This document shows, one piece after another, positions 36,346-44,109 of a stretch of DNA of 64,000 nt. Location of the stretch: NCBI GenBank assembly GCA_020631215.1, contig JAHDHS010000005.1, forward strand, positions 1 to 64,000. Reading direction: 5' to 3'. Position 1 is the stretch's first letter, and each line of letters begins with the position of its first letter. The notes under the pieces are model-generated. The model had not been told where the DNA came from. It saw only the letters and a list, made by a program, of their open reading frames with translations, and searched no databases. The position numbers and the translations under genes are program-made. This DNA is from Hellea sp. (GTDB taxonomy: Bacteria; Pseudomonadota; Alphaproteobacteria; Caulobacterales; Maricaulaceae).

Positions 36346-36711
36346 CTATTTCGCCCCCGCTTTGACATCTGCCTTCGGCGCGGGGCGCTCTTTCTTCTTA
36401 TACATGGCCAGCATGCGCTGGGTCACGAGAAAGCCGCCAAAGATATTCACAGCACAGAGCGCGACCGCGAGCGCACCCGTCCAGGTGGAGAGGCCCGAGC
36501 CACCCTTGGTGCCGGCCGCGACTGCGATGAGCGCGCCGACAATGATCACAGATGAAATGGCATTGGTCACGGCCATAAGCGGCGTATGAAGCGCAGGCGT
36601 CACCGACCAGACAACATAATAACCGACGAAAATTGCCATGACGAAAATCGCCAGCTGGAAAATAAAAGGAGAAACGGCGACCCCGCCCGCCATGATGAGC
36701 ATGCCTGACAT
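36346..36711 (-). CDS. pntAB: NAD(P) transhydrogenase subunit alpha, membrane part
   Basis: 121 residues with three or four membrane helices (FQLAIFVMAIFVGYYVVW, the TPLMAVTNAISSVIIVGAL helix containing the conserved proton-channel region, and GALAVALCAVNIFGGFLV). This split alpha2 subunit joins PntAA and PntB to form the complete pump. It is 3 nt downstream of pntAA. Confidence 0.95.
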   Translation of the reverse strand: MSGMLIMAGGVAVSPFIFQLAIFVMAIFVGYYVVWSVTPALHTPLMAVTNAISSVIIVGALIAVAAGTKGGSGLSTWTGALAVALCAVNIFGGFLVTQRMLAMYKKKERPAPKADVKAGAK

Positions 36712-36714
36712 ATC

Positions 36715-37845
36715 CTACCCCTTCAATCTTTCATGGATAATTTCACCGTCCCGGGTCAGCGCACATCCCTGGATGATCTCGTCGTCCCAATCCGGTGCAT
36801 ATGCCCCGTCCTCTGCCGTCACAAGCGGCAGGAAGGCTTTCAAATTCTTGGCGAACATATTGGAGCTGTCCGATGCCATACGCGACGGCCAGTTCAGATG
36901 ACCCACAATATGTACGCCGTTCTTGGTCGTGACAATCTCGCCGGGCTTGGCGCCCTCGACATTGCCGCCGCGTTCCACGGCCAAATCAACCAGAACCGAT
37001 CCGGGCTTCATGGTATCGAGCATTTTCTTCGTCACGAGCACAGGTGCTTTGCGGCCCGGGATCAAAGCGGTGGTGACGACAATATCCTGTTTGGCAATGT
37101 GGGAGGCGGTCAGCTCAGCTTGAAGCTTCTGATATTCCTCAGACATCTGCTTGGCATAGCCACCAGCGGTCTCGGCTTCTTTAAACTCGTCATTTTCAAC
37201 GGCGATAAATTTCGCCCCCAGAGAGGCAACTTGTTCCTTGGTCGCCGGGCGAACATCGGTCGCCGTCGTCACAGCGCCCAGACGGCGCGCCGTCGCAATC
37301 GCTTGCAGGCCAGCCACACCAACGCCCATGATAAAACATTTGGCAGGCGCAATTGTGCCCGCTGCCGTCATCATCATCGGCATAGCCCGGCCATATATTC
37401 CAGCGCCTTCAACAACGGCGCGATAACCTGCAAGATTGGACTGGCTGGAGAGCACATCCATGCTTTGGGCGCGGGAAATGCGCGGAATATATTCCAGCGC
37501 GTAAGCCGTCACGCCCGCCTCGGCGCAAGCAGCGGCATATTTCGGGTTATCGGTGGGGTTCAGCAGACCAGTGATACCTGCGCCTGTCTTCATGGCCGCG
37601 ACCAGCTTGGCGTCTCCGCCGGTAATGGACATAACCAAATCCGCGGCCTTCACGGCGGCTGCGTTGCTGGCGACAATCTTGGCGCCCGCCTCTTTGTAAT
37701 CAGCATCTGAAAAATCCGCCGCCGCACCAGCGCCTTTTACAACTGACACCTCATGGCCCGTTTTCACGTAACCCTTGACCGTCTCAGGCGTTGCGGCAAC
37801 GCGGGCTTCTTGGCCGCCTGCGTCTTTCAGGACAGAAATTTTCAA
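36715..37845 (-). CDS. pntAA: NAD(P) transhydrogenase subunit alpha, NAD-binding part
   Basis: 376 residues, soluble domain I related to alanine dehydrogenase. Visible signatures are RVAATPETVKGYVKTGHEV, the Rossmann loop MGVGVAGLQAIATARRLGA, and VTTALIPGRKAPVLVTK. It binds NAD(H) and passes hydride to PntB. Three-gene split form typical of alphaproteobacteria. The COX4-like gene lies 21 nt upstream on the same strand. Confidence 0.96.
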   Translation of the reverse strand: MKISVLKDAGGQEARVAATPETVKGYVKTGHEVSVVKGAGAAADFSDADYKEAGAKIVASNAAAVKAADLVMSITGGDAKLVAAMKTGAGITGLLNPTDNPKYAAACAEAGVTAYALEYIPRISRAQSMDVLSSQSNLAGYRAVVEGAGIYGRAMPMMMTAAGTIAPAKCFIMGVGVAGLQAIATARRLGAVTTATDVRPATKEQVASLGAKFIAVENDEFKEAETAGGYAKQMSEEYQKLQAELTASHIAKQDIVVTTALIPGRKAPVLVTKKMLDTMKPGSVLVDLAVERGGNVEGAKPGEIVTTKNGVHIVGHLNWPSRMASDSSNMFAKNLKAFLPLVTAEDGAYAPDWDDEIIQGCALTRDGEIIHERLKG

Positions 37846-37866
37846 AATATTATTCCTTAGCTAGAC

Positions 37867-38166
37867 CTAGAAGAAGAGTGTCAGCAGCCCGCAAACAATT
37901 GCAGTAAAAATCGCCAAGGCGACAATCACGGCATACCATTGGGCTTTCAGTTTCAGGGCAACACCAATAATAAAGCCAACGATAAGTGTCACGAATAGAG
38001 CCGTGACCCACCCAAGCCCTACGCCATATACCAAGGTTGGCATGATCACGATTAAAGCCAGAAGTGCCCCGCCATAAACGGTTAGACCCATAAATCCTTT
38101 AAATGTACCGGCCTGTGCTTCCACCGGCATGTCACCCCGATGATAATCTGAATGTCCCGCAGCCAT
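37867..38166 (-). CDS. aa3-type cytochrome oxidase subunit IV-like small membrane protein
   Basis: 99 residues. The N-terminal HSDYHRGDMPVEAQAGTFKGFM fits the bacterial COX4_pro_2 pattern (acidic, HxDYxRGxM...TFxGFM), followed by membrane helices (GGALLALIVIMPTLVYGVGL and two more). Family members are single-helix accessory subunits of aa3 oxidase; this one has extra helices, so it may be a divergent member with a different role. First gene of the pnt operon, 21 nt before pntAA, a common alphaproteobacterial arrangement. Confidence 0.72.
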   Translation of the reverse strand: MAAGHSDYHRGDMPVEAQAGTFKGFMGLTVYGGALLALIVIMPTLVYGVGLGWVTALFVTLIVGFIIGVALKLKAQWYAVIVALAIFTAIVCGLLTLFF

Positions 38167-38363
38167 GATTCCCTCTTCAATATGGTTTAAGCGCCTTTGC
38201 TATCACGGCGGTTTCACTGGCTCAATAGGTCAAAACTGTCGCACGACCCGACATTTGTGCAGTAATGATGTTTTAACCCTGTCTGCTAACCGCGATTTTA
38301 CCCTTTTGTCCCATATTGCAACGCTAAGAGCCGGGAACGCCCGGTCATGATTAGGTGATTACT

Positions 38364-39809
38364 ATGGGTAAGACGGTCCTCATCGTTGACGATGATCCGA
38401 CACAACGCCGCCTTTTACAGGCTGTTGTCGAAAAAAGCGGGTTTTCCACACTTCAAGCCGGAGATGGCGATAGCGCACTGGATATCGTGCTGGGCGCGGA
38501 TGGCGACAATGTCCATGTCATGCTGCTGGATCTGGTGATGCCGGGCCGGAACGGTATGGATACACTGACAGAGGTCGCTAAAAACCGTCCGGAACTGCCG
38601 GTCATAGTTTTGACAGGCAAGGGGTCTATCGAAGCCGTTGTCGAAGCCATGAAAGCCGGTGCGCGGGATTTTGTTGTCAAACCTGCCGCGCCGGAACGCA
38701 TCATTGTTTCGATCCGTAACGCATTGGATGTGAAAACCCTTGTCGGGGAAGTTAAACGCCTGAAGAAAACAGCTGAGGGAGGTTTGTCTTTTGATGATCT
38801 GATCGGCAATGCAGGCGCAATGCGATCTGTCGTTGCCATGGGCGAGCGCGGCGCCAAGGCCAATATCCCGATCTTGATCACAGGTGAAAGCGGCGTCGGT
38901 AAAGAAGTGATTGCGCGGGCCATACAAGGTGCCTCTGAGCGCTCAGGCGAGCCATTTATCACGGTCAATTGCGGAGCGATCGCCGAAAATTTGGTAGAAA
39001 GCATTTTATTCGGCCATGAGAAAGGCAGCTTCACAGGCGCAAACGCCAAACATTTGGGTAAATTCCAAGAGGCACACACAGGCACTTTGTTTCTGGACGA
39101 AGTTGGTGAACTGCCGCTGGATATGCAAGTTAAGCTGCTCCGGGTGCTGCAAGAAGGCGAAGTCGATCCCATCGGCTCAAAACGGCCCGTGGCGGTGGAT
39201 GTCCGCATTATTTCAGCGACCAACCGTGATCTGGCCGAAGCTGTGAAAGCCGGAACTTTCCGGGAAGATCTTTATTACCGTCTAAATGTTTTTCCAATCG
39301 CTGTCCCGCCCCTGCGGGAGCGCAAAGAAGACATCCCGGCATTGCTGGAGCATTTCATTAAACGGTTTAACGCCCAAGAGCGCCTGACAATTTCCGGCGC
39401 AACAGCGGAAACGATTGAACTTTTGAGAAATCACGAATGGAAAGGTAATGTTCGCCAGTTGGAGAACACTGTTTTCCGCGCAATGATCCTCTCTGACGGT
39501 GATAAGTTAAAGCCGCAGGATTTCCCGCAAATCTCCGGTATGGCGCCGGTACTTTCGACACCAGAACCGGATGCTTTGACCTCACTCGTTGAAACAACAT
39601 CGGCGCAGGAAGATGCGGTTTCGGTTTTAGACCGCGATGGACACTTGCGCACACTCGAAGATATTGAACGCGATCTTATTCAATTCGCAATCGAAAACTA
39701 TTCAGGACATATGTCCGAAGTGGCCCGTCGTCTGGGGATCGGCCGCTCCACCCTTTACCGCAAAGTGCGTGAACATTCTTTGGATGTCGACGATGTGCGG
39801 TCCGCATAA
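38364..39809 (+). CDS. Sigma-54-dependent response regulator, TacA-like
   Basis: About 481 residues in NtrC layout: receiver (VLIVDDDPTQRRLL; phospho-acceptor in LLDLVMPG; Lys in FVVKPA), AAA+ domain with Walker A GESGVGKE (about 176) and the sigma-54 contact loop GSFTGA instead of the usual GAFTGA, Walker B GTLFLDEVGEL, and a C-terminal Fis-type helix-turn-helix (SEVARRLGIGRSTLYRKV). Wording throughout fits Caulobacter TacA, which drives stalk genes, but orthology is inferred. Start ATG 38364 has AGGTG upstream; an in-frame GTG lies at 38355. No partner kinase is nearby. The porin gene starts 18 nt later. Confidence 0.86.
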   Translation: MGKTVLIVDDDPTQRRLLQAVVEKSGFSTLQAGDGDSALDIVLGADGDNVHVMLLDLVMPGRNGMDTLTEVAKNRPELPVIVLTGKGSIEAVVEAMKAGARDFVVKPAAPERIIVSIRNALDVKTLVGEVKRLKKTAEGGLSFDDLIGNAGAMRSVVAMGERGAKANIPILITGESGVGKEVIARAIQGASERSGEPFITVNCGAIAENLVESILFGHEKGSFTGANAKHLGKFQEAHTGTLFLDEVGELPLDMQVKLLRVLQEGEVDPIGSKRPVAVDVRIISATNRDLAEAVKAGTFREDLYYRLNVFPIAVPPLRERKEDIPALLEHFIKRFNAQERLTISGATAETIELLRNHEWKGNVRQLENTVFRAMILSDGDKLKPQDFPQISGMAPVLSTPEPDALTSLVETTSAQEDAVSVLDRDGHLRTLEDIERDLIQFAIENYSGHMSEVARRLGIGRSTLYRKVREHSLDVDDVRSA

Positions 39810-39827
39810 TTCCAGCGATAATTTCTA

Positions 39828-41528
39828 ATGGGACTGAAAATCATGAAAACCAAAACACTTTTACTCGGCGCTGCGGGCTTATCGATCATTGTCGCTTTGC
39901 CGGTGACAGCTGGGCACAATTCCGGTCTTCGAGGCATGTTCAACGGCCAAAGCCACCACGCTCATAGTGAGCATTATGTGGCCCCTCAAAGCTGGCAGTC
40001 CAAGCGTCTGCAACAGCAGGGCGTGGTTTATCATGAAGCCTCGCCTTACACGCAAACCCAGACTTACACGCATACAACCTACCCTGTTATGCAGGACGGG
40101 GCCGTTCATGTCAGTCAGGGTCAATATCAAACGGCTGGCCTGCAATTACGCGGCTATTCTGATCCTCATGCGATCCGCTATTCAAAGGAAGATGCGGCGC
40201 GCTTTAATCGTGATTACAATATTGGCGGCGTGACGGTTCGTACCAATGCACTTCACACAGCGGATATGCTGGATTGGCAAGAAAATACCACCGGTAAAAC
40301 CATGACCCTGCTGGCGAACCGCGCCAATGGCACATTGGCACCCAACTCTCTTTACCTAGGCGCAGGCTTTAAAGGCGGATTGAAATATCAAAAGACATCC
40401 AACCCGGGACAATTCCCGCTTCTGGCACGCTTCCCCTTCTTCAGCGATTCGACCGATGATGAATCCGGCGTTTTTGCAATCGACAATGCCGCGCTCTCTT
40501 TCACATCCACATTCGGTGATTGGACAACGGTCTATCTACAGCCTGAATATTCAGAGACAGAATATGGACGTGATCAGGATGAATTCCAGTTGCGTAAAGC
40601 TTTTGTCGTTTTCGGTAATTTGCAGAAGACGCCTTTCTATGCAGCCTTTGGCCGCAAGACCATCGATTTCGGTAATTTCGACAGCTATAATGCCTTTACG
40701 CATAATGAAGGCGCACATTATTTTTGGTCCGTTTCGGACCAGCCTGTCCTGGAAGTCGGCTATTACAAAAACGGCTTGAAGTTGACCGGTTCTGCTTTCT
40801 CCGCTGGACGTCAATTACGTGTCGCTCTGGCAGGGGAAGAAAATAATATCGGCAATTATGCCTTCAATGCCGAGAAAGAGTTTTTATTAGGTCCGCGTTC
40901 ACCGGGCGGGCATGGAGCTTTGACATTTGGTGCCGGTTATCTGCATGATTCTATCTACAGAGATAATTTTACTGCCCATACATTCCAAGGCCGTCAGAAC
41001 GGTACGCCGCCTGCGAACTTTATAGAATACCGCAACAGTGTCGTTACTGGCTTTGCTGAATATAATTCTGATCTGATTGATTTGATGGTAGAATATACAA
41101 CGACCTTGCGTCCTTGGGCCGCCGCCATTCCGCAGCTGCCTGACGGGACCCCTTTCCCGCAATATTTAAATGACCCAGCAGGCTCTACTACGGCCTTTAG
41201 CAACATTAATTTTGATGAGAACCTTAGCACATTGGTGGCTCAGGCCCGCGTCAAGCCTATGTTGCCCAATGGCAAGCGTCTCGCAATTGCGGCTGTCGGA
41301 TCATGGGGTAACATCAGTGATGACTTTGGAAATCCCATTTTCGGGTCGACCTATGAGAAAAACCAACAACATGCTTTCTCGGTGGAATATCCGGTCAATG
41401 ACTATCTCGAATTCGGGGCAGAATATGTCTATAATAAAGGCTTTATCCCCTTTGTTGCGCCGCAGCTTGTTTCCAATGACGAAACTGAAGCGCACGCCAT
41501 TAATGTAGGTTTCAAAGCCCGGTTCTAG
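39828..41528 (+). CDS. LbtU-like siderophore porin / outer-membrane barrel
   Basis: 566 residues. A signal peptide (KTKTLLLGAAGLSIIVALPVTAG) is followed by a His/Tyr/Gln-rich stretch and a barrel domain from about 150 with aromatic strands (WTTVYLQPEY, FYAAFGRKTIDFG, YYKNGLKLTGSAF, LEFGAEYVYNKGF), ending in GFKARF with terminal Phe for BAM recognition. The central sequences resemble the LbtU family of TonB-independent siderophore porins, first known from Legionella. ATG 39843 (MKTK) is a possible start too. It lies 18 nt after the sigma-54 activator gene and is followed by an intrinsic terminator. Confidence 0.78.
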   Translation: MGLKIMKTKTLLLGAAGLSIIVALPVTAGHNSGLRGMFNGQSHHAHSEHYVAPQSWQSKRLQQQGVVYHEASPYTQTQTYTHTTYPVMQDGAVHVSQGQYQTAGLQLRGYSDPHAIRYSKEDAARFNRDYNIGGVTVRTNALHTADMLDWQENTTGKTMTLLANRANGTLAPNSLYLGAGFKGGLKYQKTSNPGQFPLLARFPFFSDSTDDESGVFAIDNAALSFTSTFGDWTTVYLQPEYSETEYGRDQDEFQLRKAFVVFGNLQKTPFYAAFGRKTIDFGNFDSYNAFTHNEGAHYFWSVSDQPVLEVGYYKNGLKLTGSAFSAGRQLRVALAGEENNIGNYAFNAEKEFLLGPRSPGGHGALTFGAGYLHDSIYRDNFTAHTFQGRQNGTPPANFIEYRNSVVTGFAEYNSDLIDLMVEYTTTLRPWAAAIPQLPDGTPFPQYLNDPAGSTTAFSNINFDENLSTLVAQARVKPMLPNGKRLAIAAVGSWGNISDDFGNPIFGSTYEKNQQHAFSVEYPVNDYLEFGAEYVYNKGFIPFVAPQLVSNDETEAHAINVGFKARF

Positions 41529-41545
41529 GGTCATTAAATCACATA

Positions 41546-41583
41546 AAAGCTCGCCTTAATAAAACTTAAGGCGGGCTTTTTTT
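41546..41583 (+). terminator. Intrinsic terminator after the porin gene
   Basis: Arms AAAGCTCGCCTTAA and TTAAGGCGGGCTTT pair around TAAAAC, followed by a T run (TTTTTTT). This is the clearest rho-independent terminator in the window. Confidence 0.9.
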
Positions 41584-41716
41584 GTTTAAAAACAATGCCT
41601 TCAGTCCCTTCGCCACATTTTCGTCACAAGCCTGACAGGTAATTAACTCCACATTCCCGCAGCCGTGCCTACCTTTTGCTCATCGTTTTAACACGAACAC
41701 GAAAGGAAGTATAATT

Positions 41717-42202
41717 ATGACCTGTTCAAAAACGAAAATTGCTATCGTCGCAATGGCTGCGATGTTTGGAGTGTCCGCTGCACATGCAGGTACGGCTCCG
41801 GCAACATTTGCCGAACTTGACGCCAATATGGACGGACAAGTAAATTTTACAGAATATGCAAATGTGGCACAGTCACACAATAAAGACATGATGACCGCGC
41901 TGCGTGAGTTCCACGTGATTACGGACCAGAAGGTCACATTTGATGAGGCAACTTATGCCAAATCATTCGCCCTTCAAGGCGAGGTTAACGCGCTGGATTA
42001 CGAAAAGACTGTCGTCATGCCGATGAGCGAGGAAGTTACGGCTGAAGTCGAGGCTGAAGCCTTTGTGATCGAAGCTTTAAGCGAGGCCGAGACGCCCGTT
42101 GCGGTCGAGGCAGACACTGAATTGGAAGTCAATGTTGATCTGGAAACAGAGGTAGACATCCAAGAAGAATTCGAAAATTCAGAAGAACTGCCAACCGGCT
42201 AA
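41717..42202 (+). CDS. Secreted EF-hand-like protein with acidic C-terminal tail
   Basis: 161 residues. The signal peptide (KIAIVAMAAMFGVSAAHA) is cleaved after AHA. One EF-hand loop is clear, DANMDGQVNFTEY (acidic positions 1, 3 and 5, Gly 6, Glu 12), with a second degenerate one (ITDQKVTFDEATY). The final 60 residues are dominated by Glu and Val, with repeated EVE/EAE. Probably a periplasmic calcium-binding protein, partners unknown. A good SD (GAAAGGAAG) precedes the ATG. It is framed by terminators at 41546 and 42224 and so is its own transcript. Confidence 0.8.
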   Translation: MTCSKTKIAIVAMAAMFGVSAAHAGTAPATFAELDANMDGQVNFTEYANVAQSHNKDMMTALREFHVITDQKVTFDEATYAKSFALQGEVNALDYEKTVVMPMSEEVTAEVEAEAFVIEALSEAETPVAVEADTELEVNVDLETEVDIQEEFENSEELPTG

Positions 42203-42223
42203 TTTTCTACATCACTAATTTTG

Positions 42224-42258
42224 ACCGCCCTGGTGTTGATCGTCAGGGCGGTTTTATT
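42224..42258 (+). terminator. Intrinsic terminator after the EF-hand gene
   Basis: ACCGCCCTG and CAGGGCGGT form a perfect 9-bp stem, followed by TTTATTTT. It just overlaps the 3' end of the convergent gene at 42254. Confidence 0.88.
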
Positions 42259-42808
42259 TTACGACTCTTAGAAATGGTCGCTTCGCAACCGGCTCTGGAT
42301 CATATTCGGGAATGAACGGCTCTTCACTCTGTTCAGGCGGCATATCATCTTCGATGTGTCTGACACGCGGTTTAAAGCCGCTTTTCTTGCGGCTAAATCC
42401 GCGCCGTGTTTTGCGGGCCGTATCTTTCGTTTCATGAGTAGCGTCTTTATCGGAATGGTTGCCTTCGGTTGACGCGTTGATTTTCTTACTTTCCTTTGCT
42501 TTTTTATTCATCGCGGCGACAACGCGTTTCTGCGCAAAGGACAGCGCGTCCCCCGGGCGGCCCTTTTCCAGATTATGAAAGGCAGATCCGAATTGATCGA
42601 GGCGCTCAAGGACACTCTCCCCGAATTCATCCTCGAAATCGGTGATTAGGCCCTGATCTGATAAAGTTTTATGAAGGCGCTCTAATTTGCGTTTGGCATT
42701 TCGGGCAGATCGCTCCCGAGCCTTACGTTCTTTTTCTCGCTGCTTGGTCAGGGCCGCATCCCGAACGGCCTCATCTGCCTGCCACTGTCGCCTGTCAAAA
42801 TCATTCAT
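42254..42808 (-). CDS. Highly charged hypothetical protein
   Basis: 184 residues, rich in Arg/Lys/Glu. The N-terminal half is a predicted coiled coil (TKQREKERKARERSARNAK), the middle has a compact helical segment (ERLDQFGSAFHNLEKG), and the C-terminal part is disordered and basic (TRRGFSRKKSGFKPR). No signal peptide, no membrane helix and no family that I recognise. It is downstream of gapR on the same strand with a 38-nt gap. Confidence 0.6.
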   Translation of the reverse strand: MNDFDRRQWQADEAVRDAALTKQREKERKARERSARNAKRKLERLHKTLSDQGLITDFEDEFGESVLERLDQFGSAFHNLEKGRPGDALSFAQKRVVAAMNKKAKESKKINASTEGNHSDKDATHETKDTARKTRRGFSRKKSGFKPRVRHIEDDMPPEQSEEPFIPEYDPEPVAKRPFLRVVK

Positions 42809-42846
42809 ATGATAGGTTTAACACAACCGGAACAAAAATGGAACAA

Positions 42847-43110
42847 TTAATCTTCTAAAACATCCATATACATATCCAGAAGAGCCTCTTCCTCGGCGCG
42901 TTCGGCGGGTTCTTTTTTGCGCAGGGACACACATTTGCGTAGAACCTTGCTGTCAAAACCAAATGTCTTCACCTCGGCATAAACCTCTCGAATATCCGCC
43001 GCCAATTCAGCCTTTTCGGCCTCGAGCCGTTCGATACGGGCGATAAATTGTTTGAGTTTTTCACGTGTGGCCTGACCCATTTGATCAGCGCGATCTGCAT
43101 CAGAGATCAT
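42847..43110 (-). CDS. gapR: GapR-family nucleoid-associated protein (DUF2312)
   Basis: 87 residues, the family's size. [19 protein letters not shown] forms the coiled coil, and [19 protein letters not shown], then LLDMYMD, match GapR of Caulobacter. GapR clamps overtwisted DNA ahead of replication forks and helps topoisomerases. Alphaproteobacteria-specific. Alone on its strand except for the charged protein downstream. Confidence 0.9.
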   Translation of the reverse strand: MISDADRADQMGQATREKLKQFIARIERLEAEKAELAADIREVYAEVKTFGFDSKVLRKCVSLRKKEPAERAEEEALLDMYMDVLED

Positions 43111-43249
43111 GATTGGCTCCTATTCTATCCAGTGCTCATGACTTAAGGGCTGAGCACAGGCGCGCCAGCAAGTCGCATTATTTTTTTGTGGATAGGCCTG
43201 TTTTTTGTGGGGCGGATGCGTCATGTTATAACTGAAGCGAGGAACAATC

Positions 43250-43453
43250 ATGGTAGTTATTTTATATATTCTAACGGGTTTAGCGCTCTTGGCGGTTGTC
43301 TTTACTCTGATTATGGGCGCAAAAAATATGGGCAGCACAAAGGAAGGCGCCAAGGCCCGGTCCAATAAATGGATGTGGCGGCGGGTTCTGGCACAAGCGG
43401 CCGCCATTATTCTGCTGGCCCTAACCGTCTGGGTCAAAAGCAAAAGCGGCTGA
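43250..43453 (+). CDS. Twin transmembrane protein
   Basis: 67 residues made of two membrane helices (VILYILTGLALLAVVFTLIMG and VLAQAAAIILLALTVWV) joined by a short basic loop. The family is of unknown function and is regularly placed in front of the cobalamin adenosyltransferase gene in alphaproteobacteria. GCGAGGA precedes the ATG; the stop overlaps the next start (TGATG). Confidence 0.8.
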   Translation: MVVILYILTGLALLAVVFTLIMGAKNMGSTKEGAKARSNKWMWRRVLAQAAAIILLALTVWVKSKSG

Positions 43454-44028
43454 TGGTCAAGCTCAACAAAATTTACACCCGCACGGGCGATGATGGATCG
43501 ACGGGCTTGGTCGACGGGTCGCGCCTGTCCAAAGCTGATCTGCGGGTACAAGCTTATGGTGATGTCGATGAAACCAATTCCGTCATCGGTCTGGCGCGCT
43601 TGAATTTGACGAACCAAATGGTTGATCAGATGCTGGCCCGTATTCAGAATGATTTGTTCGATCTGGGTGCTGATTTGGCCACACCTTTGCCCAAACAAGG
43701 CGAGGCAGACAGTGAATATGCGCTTCGCATGGTGCCGGAACAGATCAAAAGGCTGGAAGATGAACTGGACCAGCTGAATAGTGACCTCGCGCCCTTGACG
43801 AGTTTTGTCCTGCCCGGCGGGCATCCGCCAGCGGCCTTTCTTCACCAAGCCCGAACGGTCTGCCGCCGCGCTGAACGTGTCTGTGTGGCGATGAGCGCCG
43901 ATCAGAATGTAAACCCGCAGGCTATCCAATATTTGAACCGGCTGTCCGATTTTCTTTTTGTGGCTGCCCGCTGGTGCAATGACCAAGGCGAGGCTGATGT
44001 CAAATGGGTGCCCGGCGCCAATCGATAG
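43453..44028 (+). CDS. Cob(I)yrinic acid a,c-diamide adenosyltransferase, PduO type
   Basis: 191 residues. Transfers the adenosyl group of ATP to reduced corrinoid, giving coenzyme B12. The N-terminal ATP loop YTRTGDDGSTGL, the DVDETNSVIGLA helix and RRAERV near the C-terminus with the conserved Arg and Glu define the PduO/ATR family. A longer in-frame reading from 43369 would overlap the upstream gene and is rejected in favour of ATG 43453 in the TGATG junction. Confidence 0.93.
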   Translation: MVKLNKIYTRTGDDGSTGLVDGSRLSKADLRVQAYGDVDETNSVIGLARLNLTNQMVDQMLARIQNDLFDLGADLATPLPKQGEADSEYALRMVPEQIKRLEDELDQLNSDLAPLTSFVLPGGHPPAAFLHQARTVCRRAERVCVAMSADQNVNPQAIQYLNRLSDFLFVAARWCNDQGEADVKWVPGANR

Positions 44029-44032
44029 GTAG

Positions 44033-44092
44033 AACGCCAACTCAGATGCCGTGAGAGGCAATGATAGAATTTGATTGTCAGTCGGCGTTTTT
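44033..44092 (+). terminator. Terminator-like structure with long loop
   Basis: AACGCCAACT (44033-44042) pairs with AGTCGGCGTT (44080-44089) at 9 of 10 positions; an inner hairpin TGCC/GGCA lies in the loop, and TTTTT follows. It sits between the adenosyltransferase stop and the acyl-CoA synthetase start. It could be an intrinsic terminator of the upstream pair or a leader structure of the next gene. Confidence 0.5.
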
Positions 44093-44109
44093 GATAGTTT
44101 ACTATGTGA

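Noticed and set aside
36733-37710. Plus-strand open frame of 325 codons opposite pntAA
   Set aside because: Shadow of the strongly conserved transhydrogenase gene.
44029-44109. Cobalamin riboswitch next to the adenosyltransferase gene
   Set aside because: The region is downstream of that gene, is too short, and lacks the B12-box sequence; it fits a terminator better.
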